From the NCBI RefSeq assembly GCF_017654505.1, contig NC_054534.1:43560226-43624225 (forward strand): DNA of 64,000 bases, in the 5' to 3' direction. The DNA is from Polyodon spathula. Its lineage: Eukaryota > Chordata > Actinopteri > Acipenseriformes > Polyodontidae. Below the pieces are notes generated by a model, which worked only from the letters and a program-made list of their open reading frames with translations, was not told the origin of the DNA and made no database searches. Shown piece by piece: positions 1 to 11,739 of this stretch; within the stretch, counting starts at the first letter, position 1, and each line of letters begins with the position of its first letter. A program made the position numbers and the translations under genes.

Positions 1-1322
<1,322 letters not shown>

Positions 1323-2309
1323 CACACACGCACACATCTCTGTGCAATACATATCTTCATTTTCGTGAATCAAATTAGAACGGATGACATCTGTATTGGT
1401 GTCTTCATTGCTTGAATTATCCGCCTTTAATTAAAAAGACACCTGCTCCATAAAAAAAAATTCAAGACTGGCTAGGAAAAAATAATTCACATACAACGTT
1501 TAATTAGTAATTTCTTTTTTTTTTTAATAAATTACCGACTCTGGAATTACAGTCAGCTGCACCAATATGCTGTTATGAATCATGTAGTTCTCAAATGCTC
1601 TTGACATTGTTGGGGTAGCATCCTCGGTCACATCCGATAGCCTTATTTTATGCCATCAGTACTTAGTTGACTGAGGAACTTCTTCATCTTCTGTTAAGTA
1701 ACGTTTATATACCTTTCAACTAGCATTAAACATTGTAACATTTTTTATTTGAGTTGGCCTGCTTGTACAATTTTTGAATGCACAAAGATAATAGGCTTGA
1801 GGCTTCTTTGATTCTAGGCACGCAGTGAATTTCAAACTGAAAACGTTCTAGTAACAGACTGTAAAACATCCAGGCATCGAAATGGAGGAAAACTGTTTGT
1901 TTGAATTCTTTAATGCTAAGCCTACATGATAATCTGACATTTGAAATTGGGTTTTCCAAGTGGATAGAAGATAAACAACAAATTGTATTAGGTTGCAATT
2001 TTAGGTACTGTTGCATAAACTTTACTGTTTTAATAGATTGTTTCGCAGTCCTATACACATTCATACAGTAATGGAATCAAGTCAATTACAAAGTGATTAT
2101 TGTACATATACTTAATACACTATGCTTTACCTCAGTTTTGATCAACTTTGCAGATAACAAAGAAGACATCAAAGAGAGAGCACAAGAGTATATGAAAAGA
2201 AAGGAAAAAACTAAGGATGGGAAAAGACAGAGGTATCCCAAAGAAAGCAGCTCAGAATCATCAAATGGATGGCATAGGATCTGAGGGGTTTGTCAGTTGC
2301 CTTGTTTTG

Positions 2310-2311
<2 letters not shown>
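1323..2311. other. Non-coding, nothing firm
   Basis: A 112-codon open frame lies on the minus strand at 1726-2064, but I recognise no family and it has no motif. On the plus strand a charged, lysine-rich 43-codon frame after a possible splice acceptor ends at 2283; its donor phase does not fit the next exon, so it is not joined to it. Confidence 0.4.

Positions 2312-2386
<75 letters not shown>
2312..2386. repeat. (TA)n microsatellite
   Basis: About 37 uninterrupted TA units. Confidence 0.98.
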
Positions 2387-2387
<1 letters not shown>

Positions 2388-2538
2388 CGCTATTAATTGT
2401 TTGATACTATATATAATATAACAAAAAATACAAGAGCCTTTTTATGTTCTCGGACACAAGTGTGAAGGTCAGAGTCCAGTCAGAGAGTCTACCACCAACT
2501 TGATTAACTGTCAGTCTATCAAAAAAGTTATGGAAGCC

Positions 2539-2553
2539 TTATAATAATAATAA

Positions 2554-2586
<33 letters not shown>
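2539..2586. repeat. (ATT)n microsatellite
   Basis: Short ATA units followed by about 12 ATT units, ending in TATATT. Confidence 0.9.
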
Positions 2587-2589
<3 letters not shown>

Positions 2590-2726
2590 TTATTAAGATC
2601 TTCAGTGAGATGTTTGCATTAATGAAGAAGTTTATGTGAACATTATGAGACCGTTGATTCATAAACTGCTGTCAGTGTTATTAAAATGCTTATAAGGATC
2701 CATGATAAGATTTATATTTTTTATAG

Positions 2727-2851
2727 GGTGATAATGAAGACATATTACAAATTAAAGCAGAGATTTCCCCTTTAAAACAAGAAAACTCAGACTTAAGAAA
2801 ACAAGTAAAAGTCTTGACCAACACCATAGCACTTACCGAAAGTAAGCTGCG
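2727..2851 (+). CDS. Candidate coiled-coil exon of a BEN-domain gene
   Basis: Seen: a pyrimidine/AT-rich tract ending TTATAG at 2726, then an open 125-nt stretch, then G|GTAAAT at 2852. Only one frame is open: it reads GDNEDILQIKAEI, then LKQENSDLRKQVKVL and ends TESKL plus two bases of an Arg codon. Spacing of Leu/Ile/Val residues fits a short coiled coil. The exon ends in phase 2, and the BEN-type exon at 3827 starts with exactly one base before its open frame, so joining them keeps the frame. Known: BEND5/BEND6-like proteins place a coiled coil before the BEN domain. Inferred: same gene. An alternative donor (A|GTAAGC at 2842) would break the frame match. No start codon or promoter was found. 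Confidence 0.5.
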
Positions 2852-3826
2852 GTAAATACTTACATTATAATCAGTAGTAGTCGTCTGCAGCCCTATGCAT
2901 CCAATTAGAACTCTGGTTTCGTCATTTATCTTGGCACCAAAAGCCTCGATACGATTACAGGCGGATTATGCACACTTGAATGTAGTGTATTCCTTATTTT
3001 TTTTATGGGTAATGCACAAATCATCTGGTATCATGTGGGTATCTATACCACAAATTAAAACAGTAAGAACTATTTGCACTATACAGTTATATATTTTGTA
3101 GTTGTATTAGCATACACAAATATATATTTTCAATGTGGAACGTTTCCTCAATATTTACACATAATAAATGCATATTGTATGTTCAATATCATTGCAGACT
3201 TACTTGCTTTACTAAATAAACAGTACAGTGAGAAGGGAGAACTTAAAAAAAAAAAATTATTAAATGCCACAGCACATTCCCACCATGTCTTCAAATGTCC
3301 CTTCAACTGATTTAATTTTAGTGGCAGAGAGATAAGGCTGAAAAAAAACCTTTTAAATAGCAACATGTCAAATCTTAAAATAACAATCAAACATTGTAAA
3401 ATATATATTTTTTAACAAATCTAATTTACTTGTGTAAATAATTCCCAGACATCCAGTAGACACAGGGTTCAATAAGTACATAAAATGTATTGATGATTTA
3501 AGTAAATGACTACAAATATTTTACTTTTTGTTATACTCACTTGCAATTGCAAAAGACAATATTTTGGGGGGTTTCCCTGTGTGGTTATTTATATTGAAGT
3601 GGAGATGTACGTTTGAGAGAACAGCTCGACAGGATCAGGTTTATGGCTGAAAATAAACCCAAAATGTTTAGGGCCTTTTTTCATTTGGCTCAAGCACAAT
3701 GTTCTGAGTAAAATTAGAACACACATGGAAATCCCCCACTGTCAACATTACTATACGTTATGAGGATATATAATCAACTAAACCCAAGAAGCACAGAAGT
3801 TGCCTAATTAAAGTTTACTATACAAG

Positions 3827-4041
3827 GTTCATGGTATGTTTGGCTGAAGAAGTCGAAGTGCCACATCAGAAATTGAATTTGTGCAGCCAGTGTTTGGTTC
3901 CAAAAGTGTCAGATTTGCTGTCAGTCCTGGTGCTGAGAGATCTAATGGCCAATTCCTCACTGACTGGAAAAAGTTGCAACAATTCAAAAGGAGGGATAGG
4001 GGAAAAAAGACTAAACTCAGATGTGGTGGATGCAATTACAA
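3827..4041 (+). CDS. BEN-domain exon (partial gene)
   Basis: Seen: a 215-nt exon between a CAAG| acceptor (3826) and A|GTAAGT donor (4042). Its product starts FMVCLAEEVEVP and contains RDLMANSSLTGK, then KRLNSDVVDAIT. Known: BEN domains (DNA/chromatin-binding, often transcriptional repressors in the nucleus) carry a conserved L-x(5)-SSLTGK segment followed by L-(D/N)-x-x-V-x-AI; both are present and correctly spaced. The domain's C-terminal helix would lie in the next exon, needing two bases to complete the last codon; I could not find it downstream, where a possible exon at 4076 runs into a stop. It may therefore be a partial or decayed copy. The antisense open frame over the same bases is a shadow. 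Confidence 0.6.
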
Positions 4042-5309
4042 GTAAGTATTTTTATCAGTCTATGTAGATCATACATTCAGATCCCTCATATTATGTATAT
4101 AAATCATTTTTACCATCTGATAATTCTCATCTGAACAATGGGCTCTAGGTAAGTGTTTTAATACCAATAGCATTATCCAGTAAGGTTTAGATTTTAACAA
4201 TAATAATTATGCAACTGTGTGTATAAAGCAGCTCTGATTGGCTAGTGGCATTCAAGAAGCTGTGTATTAATCTCTGGTGGAGTAACACATCCCTTTAACT
4301 GTCCTTTAAAAACATCTGGCTGACAAAAATTCCACCAACTGTCAAAAATCAACCGGAAGGCAGTATAACAAAGCTTTAACCACCGCAGTTAGTGATGTCA
4401 CCACCTTAAAATTGTTTTTCAAATAACTATTTTTTCAAAAGTATTTAAGCGCACTGACACACTCGGAAAAACAAAATGAATGACAGCAGACAAAAATAAC
4501 AATTCTTGTTTTAAAACGCTGCATGAAAGCATGTAGGTAAATCTGGGGGTGGATTCACTGTGTTACTCTAACGTGTGCTTAATAAAAATCTGTCAAATAA
4601 TCCAGCAATAGAACCCTTTTTTTTCTTCAGGCAATACTGTAAACATTTTATGTAATTTTGCGGTAGTAGTTTAGAATTGATGTACTGTAGTTGTGACCAC
4701 TTTACAACGTATTTAATCATTTTAAGAGGTTAATATTTGGCATAGCTTTTCACCATATTTAGTTATTTCTAATTAAGCTAATAACACCAATGTTAAAACA
4801 CCCATTTATTGATGTTATATATGAACCTGTTTTTAGCCACACTACCACTATGTGAATCCTGCTGACAGACAGAAAATGAACTTAATTAGAAAAAAAATTG
4901 CCAAGAAAATGTTTTCTTTGACAGCTGAGTAGCATACAATAACTGTTGTAAGTTGTACCTTTACGTGACAGTATTTTTTTTTTTTTTTAAAGAATATACA
5001 TGCAAACATTTTGGATGCAAAGAAAAATAAGTCAATGCAGCTAGCAGAACTAAACTGAATAATGAAGAAAAACTGCTTGCCAGGAGTGTCACATTACTGT
5101 TAAACAGCTAAATAATATACATAATCAACAACATTCTGTACACAAACAACATTTATAAATTCAAAATGTATTTTTTTCATAATAAACCATTAGAAAAATG
5201 CTGTACTGTTTAAATATTGCTTACTACAAATATTACCATTGTTCTAATACTGTATGTTTGACTATTGTAGCACTCAGTTGTAGCTGCTACTTTATTAAGA
5301 GCACAGTAC
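4042..5309. other. AT-rich non-coding, nothing recognised
   Basis: No open frame with a recognisable motif. Contains a T-run at 4974-4988. It would be an intron or 3' flank if the BEN-type gene is real. Confidence 0.5.
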
Positions 5310-5590
5310 TGAAACACAAATCAATAGTACTACTATATGTACTGTATAGTAGATAACCATAGTAGTTGCAGTACGGTACCATACAGCACTGTAGTACAGC
5401 ACAATAGTACTGCTATAGTACAGTACTACAGTAGTACTATGGTACTGTACCATAATACTGTAGTACAGTTCTATAGTACTACTATAGAACTGTGTATATT
5501 ATACTACAATAGTTCTATAGTACATTACTGTAGTATTCTCATTTTACTATAGTATAGTACTAGTGTTTTTATAGTAATACTATAGTACTT
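5310..5590. repeat. AGTACT/CTATAG-rich palindromic tract
   Basis: About 280 bases built from short self-complementary words (AGTACT, CTATAG, GTAC, TAGTAC) with both strands looking alike. The 71-codon open frame across it is a by-product. It is not a simple period repeat; units vary from 8 to about 16 bases. Confidence 0.8.
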
Positions 5591-5869
5591 TTTTGTAAGG
5601 GGTCCCCGCACCTATGGTTCAGCATTTGTAGTAGCCTGTATCAAGCCCACTGGCCGATTAGGTCCTCTGACTGGTGACATCTAGAGGTGGAGCAGTGCCA
5701 GGTTTTCAAAGGCTCAGATGGTAATGGTCCATAGACCCACAAAGGGCAATCACTACAACCAAGGGATTGAAGCTACTTACCTTCCAGTTCTAAGAGAAGC
5801 TTTCACTGCCATCTTGTGGATTACAAAATATCACAGTACAAATGATCACAATATAGAATATCATATTAC

Positions 5870-6172
5870 AGATAAGAGCAGTTATAAAGTACAATAAAAT
5901 CAGTAGCAAATATGATCAAATTCAAATAAGAGCAAAATAAATAATGAAGTAAATAATTACATTTACGAGCAGGTTCGACTAAGAGCAGTAAACTTATAGT
6001 AACAATATTTGCTTATATGAGTAAAGTCCAGTAAGAGCATGCAGTAAGTACGATAAATGGATGGGAATGATTTCAAATAAGAGCAATTACAAAAAAAAAA
6101 AAAAAAAAACACGGCTACCTATAAGAGTTAAATTAAATACAAGATACAGGAAGTAGTTATAATTAAGAGCAG
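5870..6172. repeat. Periodic TAAGAGCA array
   Basis: The word TAAGAGCA (or one-base variants) starts near 5873, 5927, 5980, 6032, 6078, 6122 and 6164, giving spacings that shrink from 54 to 42. A poly-A run sits at 6091-6109. The array lies just beyond the 3' end of the minus-strand LINE frame, so it may be that element's 3' untranslated region, with TGCTCTTA as the sense-strand word. Confidence 0.6.
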
Positions 6173-6185
6173 TAGTAGAATATGG

Positions 6186-6790
6186 CTAGGTGTGAAGCAG
6201 TTCAGTGCAAGTACAAGCTGATGCAAGTACTGGTACAACTGGGTGCCATATAGTCCAGTATAGCCGAGCGTTTACGAATGCTGTTTGAACAGGTGTGTCT
6301 TGAGGAGGTGCTGGAAGGTGGTCAGTGACTGAACAGTCCTGATATCTATTGGTAGGTCGTTCCACCACTGAGGGGCAATGGTGGGAAAGGGGCAGACTCT
6401 GGAGGAGGGGGAGAGGAGGGGTGGTACATCTAATCTGAAGGTGATGGAGGAGGTGAGGGGGCAAGAGGGGGTGTAGGAAGAAATAATAGTCTGGAAATCG
6501 GAGGGAGCAGAAAGGTCGAGACAGCGATAGGCAAGTACAAGTTTAGAATTGGATGCAAGCGGTAGGTAGAGGTAGGGAGCCAGTGCAGACAGCAGAGCAG
6601 TGGTGTAGCATGGGAGAAACAAGGAAGGGAAAAGACAAGGCAAGCAGCAGAGTATTGGATGAGATGGAGCAGACAGGTAGTAGAAGCAGGGAGGCCAGCC
6701 AGGAGGGAGTTGCGGTGGTCAAGGCAGGATAGTACCGGGACTTGAACAAGGAGCTGTGTGGAGCAGTCGGTGAGGAAGACACGCTTTTAA
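6186..6790 (-). pseudogene. LINE ORF2 C-terminus (CR1/L2 superfamily)
   Basis: Seen in minus-strand translation across several frames: LDHRNSLLAGLPAS, then LHLIQYSAACLVF, then LHWLPTSTYRL, and finally QWWNDLPIDIRT followed by LTTFQHLLKTHLF. Known: these are the ordered C-terminal landmarks of CR1/L2-type reverse transcriptases (LDYCNSLLAGLP, LIQNAAARLV, LHWLP, WNSLP, F-K-x-x-LKTHLF). The order is correct, but the frame changes at least twice, so this copy is dead. The reverse-transcriptase core itself is missing upstream. It would have driven target-primed reverse transcription. The open frames in this interval are pieces of this one product. Confidence 0.75.
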
Positions 6791-7440
6791 TTATTTTTTA
6801 CTGACTAGTCAAACTGATGCTCTGCTGTGCCGAGCCGTTTGGTATGGATTCTGGGAGCTGTAGTTCAAACTGGACTACATATCCCAAAGTGGCCTGACGT
6901 GCAGGGACAGGATTCCTTGCTAAGAGGATTTAATAAATTCCCAGATGTTAGGCGGTTATCTTTATTATAATCTATGAATCGTTTAATATTTTATTTCCCA
7001 ACACCTTCAAAAGGCCCTAACTCAGCACAGACCACAAGTACCTTACTTGGATTGGTGTAGAAATTCGATGCCTTGCAGCCTGTCCATCACAGCAAAGAAA
7101 CTCAAAAAAAACATGTTAAGTATAGGGTAAAATGTGGGAACTTTTACTAAAAAATGGGTGTCCAGAACTTGGAAACTGCACAAGGTGACTTTGTGAAACC
7201 CTCCAGTTTCACAGCATTATAAGTCAATGGAAACATGCAAATATGTGGCTAATTCTAACAAACCCTGCCAAAGTTAGTAAAGTGCAAAGTTAGGGGTTTA
7301 ACATTGAGTTGAATATATACAGACGCCGAGAAGTCAACATATACGGACACCCTGAAGGGCCTTATTACATTTATAATCCAGGTCAAGCAATGGATTTGAA
7401 AAAGTAATTTTTATGGCAAAAATAATGTTTACACAAACAT
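6791..7440. other. Non-coding, one ZNF143-like motif
   Basis: No coding evidence. At 6848-6866 the minus strand reads GAACTACAGCTCCCAGAAT, close to the vertebrate ZNF143/SBS element (ACTACAAYTCCCAG). The bases around it form a small inverted pair (TGGGAGCTGTAGT and ACTACATATCCCA). Confidence 0.4.
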
Positions 7441-7668
7441 ACTTTTTTACTTTTTTCTTTTTTTTTAACAGTCTGTCAAGTTGTTGTCTAACCACAGTTC
7501 CTATGCTATTGCAATTTAGCAGGTTTCAATAAGTTTCTCACGTGGCTTTACAGTTCTTCGTGGTCTGCTATATATCTCCGCTGGTGTAATGGGTACGGCT
7601 GTCAGATCAAAGTCAGTTTTATTCATGGAACTGTGATCAACCTGTTCACTGTTGGTGGCTTTTAACCA

Positions 7669-8550
7669 TTATGGAGTGTTTTTTTGATGAGTATCAGCCT
7701 CTTGGTTTGATGTTTGATAACGAAGATCCACACGATTTCTCCTCAGAGCTGTTCCATGCTCTGTCTGGATCTCATAAGAACGAGGTGCAATTTCTTGTTG
7801 CATGCATCCTTGCTGTGTCCAGGTTCCTGTGGAGTAGTCTCTGAGTCGTACTTGATCTCCAGGCCTCAGGTTGGGTGGCTGTTTTGCACTCTTGTCATAT
7901 TGCTGTTTTTGTTTCTTCTTTTGTTGCTCTTTAGCGTGTTTGACTTTGTGTGCTCCCTTAGGTGTCAGCAGGTCTTTGTGCATTGGAAGGCTGGTGCGTA
8001 TGCGTCGTCCCATCAACATCTGGGCTGATGACAGGCCGTTCTGCAGTGGTGCACTCCTGTATATCATGAGACTTCTCTGGAAGTCCTCCTTTACATCATA
8101 TGCCTTTTTCATCAGACCTTTGACGATTTTGACTGAGCTCTCCGCAAGACTGTTGGACCTTGGGTAGTTCGGGCTCGAGGTTGTGTGTTTGAATTCCCAT
8201 TCCTTGGCGAAGGAAGCGAACTCACTGCTCGAGAACTGAGGACCATTGTCGGAAAACAGTTCAACAGGGACCCCATATCTCGCGAAGACTGTCTTCAGGT
8301 AAGAGATGACTGCTTTACTAGATGTTGATTGTCGTGTCGCCACTTCCGGATAGTTAGAGTAGTAATCAGTGACTACAATGTGACTTTTTCCATTACAGTC
8401 AAATAGGTCAACTCCAACTTTGAAGTAGGGTCTGTCAGGCACAGGATGAGACATAAGCGGCTCTGCTTTCTGTTTGGGTCTGTGGGTGAGACATATTTCA
8501 CATGAAGCTGTGGTCTGGCTGATACCTTGGTTCATTCCCGGCCAGTACAT
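7669..8550 (-). pseudogene. Ty3/gypsy integrase (Mag-type)
   Basis: 293-codon frame starting MYWPGMNQ. Domains: the CxxC end of the HHCC zinc module (SCEICLTH), then the DDE core with GVDLFD (first Asp, about residue 48), LFSDNGPQFSSSEF (second Asp, about residue 99) and NSLAESSVK (Glu, about residue 135), then a basic linker rich in Lys/Gln and a C-terminal LRPGDQVRLRD segment that fits the GPY/F-like tail. All three acidic residues are present. Known: this layout is Ty3/gypsy integrase; the wording (GVDLF, YYSNYPEV, RYGVPVELFSDNGPQFSS) fits the Mag/K02A2.6-like clade common in fish. A stop codon separates it from the upstream RNase H frame, which carries the two His of the HHCC module. Would join element cDNA to chromosomal DNA. 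Confidence 0.93.
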
Positions 8551-8556
8551 AACTTC

Positions 8557-9418
8557 TCATGCTCTGCGTTTGCATTTTTCTTCACCTAAATGTCCTTCAT
8601 GTATCTTTTGTAGCATTTCCTTGCGTAGTGCTATCGGAATCACAAACTTGTTTCCCTTGAAGACAATGTCATTCACAACGGAGAGTTCTTCTCTGCACGT
8701 CCAATAGTTCTGGATTCTCCTTGTACAGTCATTCTTCTGTGCAGGCCATCCTTTCAGTATTCTCTCTTTGAGCTCTTTCATTGTCTCATCTGATTCTGTC
8801 TCTTGTCTGATCTGCTCAGTTCTCATGGCAGACACAGGAAGTAATGTTACAATCATGTAGACATAAGCTTGTATTTCTGCACTTTTCTTGTTATCTGCAC
8901 TTTCTTCCTTGTCTACAGCTCGAGAAAGAGTGTCGGCCACAAACATGAATTTTCCCGGTGTGTATATCATCTTCACATCATATTTTTGCAGTCTGATCAA
9001 CATGCGTTGTATCCTCATAGGACAATCGTTAAATGACTTGGCCATGATGAACACCAGCGGCTTATGGTCAGTTTCTACTTCAAAGGCTTGTCCGTAGACG
9101 TACTGGTGGAACCTTTCACATGCATAAATGCTGGCTAGGAGTTCCTTCTCTATTTGAGCATATCTGGATTCTGCGCTCATTAAGGCTCTCGACGTATAGG
9201 CAGCAGGTTGCCAGGTCGTGCCGTTGGAGTAGCACTGCACCTAGGCCGTACTGTGATGCGTCTGCAGAAATCCTGGTGCTCCTCTCTGGGTCATAGAACT
9301 TAAGCACCAGCTCCTCCATTATTGTCTTTTTCAGGTTTTTGAAGCATTCTTCCAGCTGATGGGACCACATCCATTCAGTTTTCTGCTCGAGAAGACACCT
9401 GAGTGATGCTGACTGCAT
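8557..9418 (-). pseudogene. Ty3/gypsy RNase H and integrase zinc-module start
   Basis: Two overlapping minus frames. 9116-9418 carries the connection domain (EECFKNLKKTIMEE, LKFYDPERSTRISADASQYG with the first RNase H Asp, LGAVLLQ). After a frameshift near 9230, 8557-9240 continues with WQPAAYTSRALMSAESRYAQ, EKELLASIYACERF (Glu), VETDHKPLVFI (Asp) and GKFMFVADTLSRA, the expected order for gypsy RNase H. It ends in KIHEGHLGEEKCKRRA, the HxxH half of the integrase zinc module, then a stop. The enzyme would remove the RNA strand after reverse transcription. The frameshift and stop make it non-functional. Confidence 0.9.
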
Positions 9419-9830
9419 TGACAGTTGGGGTATGAACTTTGCCAGGTATCACCATCAATAGAAACCATCTAACGTCATCTTTGTTCTGGGGACATTCCAT
9501 GTTCTCGATGACTGAAGTTTTCCTTGGGTCTGGCTTTACTCCTGCCTCGGAGAGGACATCTCCCACGAAGGTAAGTGTTTTCATGCCAAACTCACATTTG
9601 CCTTTGTTTAGTTTTAAGTTTACTTTTCGTGTCAAGTCTAGTACTTGTCTCACTCGTGAGTCATGTTCTTCTCGTGTGGATGCCCATATGATGATGTCAT
9701 CCATCATGGTCTCTACCCCTGGTATATGCTCGAATAGCATATGAATTCTCTTGTGGTAGACCTCTGGTGCTGAAAGAATCCCGTATGGTAGACGAAGAAA
9801 TCGGTACCTGCCTTCAGGTGTATTGAAGGT
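9375..9830 (-). pseudogene. Ty3/gypsy reverse transcriptase, C-terminal half
   Basis: Minus frame beginning with PEGRYRFLRLPYGILSAPEV (about 9830-9771) and running into MLFEHIPGVE, then MMDDIIIW, the catalytic metal-binding DD motif near 9700, then HDSRVRQVLDLTRKVNLKLN, KCEFGMKTLTFVG and the VKPDPRKTSVIENM hinge. Order and spacing fit gypsy RT motifs 4-7. The fingers and first catalytic Asp are absent: the match stops at about 9830, where a TATGTGCATGTAGGTA-type low-complexity patch begins. Downstream frames break near 9440. With the next two entries it forms one decayed pol on the minus strand. Confidence 0.9.
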
Positions 9831-9956
9831 GTGGGTATGTGCATGTAGGTAGGGTAGGTATATTTGGCGGGTATGTGCATGTACCAGGTTATTACATACC
9901 TCAACTATAACATACTGTTTTTACAGTCCCAAGGCAGTATGTTGTATCAGTTTCAC

Positions 9957-9957
<1 letters not shown>

Positions 9958-10021
<64 letters not shown>
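9958..10021. repeat. (TG)n/(TA)n compound microsatellite
   Basis: About 12 TG units run into about 20 TA units. Confidence 0.97.
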
Positions 10022-10024
<3 letters not shown>

Positions 10025-10043
10025 TTGCTCCCCCGTTTGGTAG

Positions 10044-10657
10044 TGTGGCGAGGCTGCTATCCTCACGCAGTTACACAATTTCCGGGTTTCTGGGTAGTAG
10101 GCAGAGTAAAGACACGTAATACGCAGTAAATAAGGGTTTTATTTATTCAGTACAAAACATGGCAATAAGGCGACTGGCCCTTTAAATGCAATTAAGATAA
10201 AACAAAACATGTACAAAATTCAAACAAAAGAAAAACCTAGCTCTCTCTGAGCTCTAACTTGGCTTTGGGGATTTCACTCGTTTAGTCCCTATCTATAAAG
10301 GAGAGGGCTAATTCCTGCTCCCCCTCTTAACAAAAAGGTAATATATTTATATTTCAGTTTTACCTTTCTTTCTAGTTGAGCTACCAAAACTCCTTGTTTC
10401 CTTCAGCAGTGTTTATAACCATACCTCATGCTAACACCACACCAAGGGCTGTTTGCATTGATATTTTATACCAGCCCTTATTAGTTCATTGTAACTAGCT
10501 GTCTATTTAACTAACTTGTTATACCCAAATTGGACCATCATTAGACCATTGCCTTCTGGGAGACGTAGTTTTCTGTCTCTCTGAACGAGATCTCTTGCAT
10601 CCACTGCACTGCACCAATATATCTCCCTTCTGCTATTCTACCCCATACTTTACCACA
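10044..10657 (-). mobile_element. Possible solo LTR
   Basis: A 614-bp block starting TGTGGCGAGG and ending CTTTACCACA, so it has the TGTGG...CCACA inverted ends seen on other LTRs in this window. On the minus strand it has CTGAATAAATAAAACCC, a polyadenylation-type signal near the expected 3' third. A ZNF143-like motif (AAAACTACGTCTCCCAGAA, minus) sits at 10555-10573. The flanking five bases do not match (GGTAG and AAAAT), and the right edge abuts a CA repeat, so the borders are uncertain. Confidence 0.35.
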
Positions 10658-10680
10658 AAAATACACACACACACACACAC

Positions 10681-11542
10681 ACTCTCTGGAAAAAATTAAA
10701 AGACCACTGCAAAATTATCAGTTTCTCTGGTTTTACTATTTATAGGTATGTGTTTGGGTAAAATGAACATTTTTGTTTTATTCTATAAACTACTGACAAC
10801 ATTTCTCCCAAATTCCAAATAAAAATATTGTCATTTAGAGCATTTATTTGCAGAAAATGACAACTGGTCAAAATAACAAAAAAGATGCAGTGTTGTCAGA
10901 CCTCAAATAATGAATATAAAGAAAATAAGTTCATATTCATTTTTAAACAACACAATACTAATGTTTTAACTTAGGAAGAGTTCAGAAATCAATATTTGGT
11001 GGAGTAACCCTGATTTTCAATCACAGCTTTCATGCATCTTGGCATGCTCTCCACCAGTCTTTCACATTGATGTTGGGTGACTTTATGCCACTCCTGGCGC
11101 AAAAATTCAAGCAGCTCGGCTTTGTTTGATGGCTTGTGACCATCCATCTTCCTCTTGATCACATTCCAGAGGTTTTCAATAGGGTTCAGGTCTGGAGATT
11201 GGGCTGGCCATGACAGGGTCTTGATCTGGTGGTCCTCCATTCACACCTTGATTGACCTGGCTGTGTGGCATGGAGCATTGTCCTGCTGGAAAAACCAATC
11301 CTCAGAGTTGGGGAACATTGTCAGAGCAGAAGGAAACACGTTTTCTTCCAGGACAACCTTGTACTTGGCTTGATTCATGCCAAAGCTGCCCGATTCCAGC
11401 CTTGCGGAAGCACCCCCAGATCATCACCGATCCTCCACCACATTTCACAGTGGATGCGAGACACTGTGGCTTGTAGGCCTCTCCAGGTCTCTGTCTAACC
11501 ATTAGACAACCAGGTGTTGGACAAAGCTGAAAATTGGACTCA
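10681..11542 (-). pseudogene. Tc1/mariner transposase, C-terminal half
   Basis: Minus strand. One end, CTCTCTGGAAAAAATTAAAA, resembles a Tc1-type terminal repeat. Reading frames on the minus strand give CLASTVKCGGGSVMIWGCF (around 11430-11380, including the conserved GGGSVMIWG that precedes the second catalytic Asp region) and, after frame breaks, [18 protein letters not shown] at 11190-11137, which holds the catalytic Glu of the DDE/D34E triad. It finishes with ENQGYSTKY. This is a different Tc1 family from the two copies at 19 and 35 kb. The N-terminal DNA-binding half is missing; instead the sequence folds back on itself at 11543. Confidence 0.9.
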
Positions 11543-11623
11543 TCTGGGGGTGCTTCAGCAAGGCTGGAATCAGGCAGATTTGGCATGAATCAAGCCAAGT
11601 ACAAGGTTGTCCTGGAAGACAAC
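11340..11623. repeat. 81-bp inverted repeat inside Tc1
   Basis: 11340-11420 and 11543-11623 are reverse complements with 4 mismatches in 81 bases (about 95 percent), separated by 122 bases. The right arm is transposase sequence running in the opposite direction to the rest of the element, so this is an inverted duplication rather than a terminal repeat. Confidence 0.93.
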
Positions 11624-11739
11624 AAATTACTCAAAGCTTCCACTAGTGTTTTCCACTATTATAACAACCTTGACTTGAATAAAGACGGAAAAACATTGCG
11701 TGAAATAGCTCGCATCACCTCTCTTATGCTTCGGGGTCC

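Noticed and set aside
1726..2064. 112-codon minus-strand frame
   Set aside because: No motif or homology recognised; AT-rich random open frame is possible at this length.
2151..2283. Lys-rich frame after a possible acceptor as first exon of the BEN-type gene
   Set aside because: Its candidate donors end in phase 2, which does not match the phase-0 start of the next exon.
4076..4147. Possible next exon of the BEN-type gene between a CATTCAG acceptor and an AG|GTAAGT donor
   Set aside because: The frame required by the previous exon reaches a stop at the donor and the product does not resemble the BEN C-terminus.
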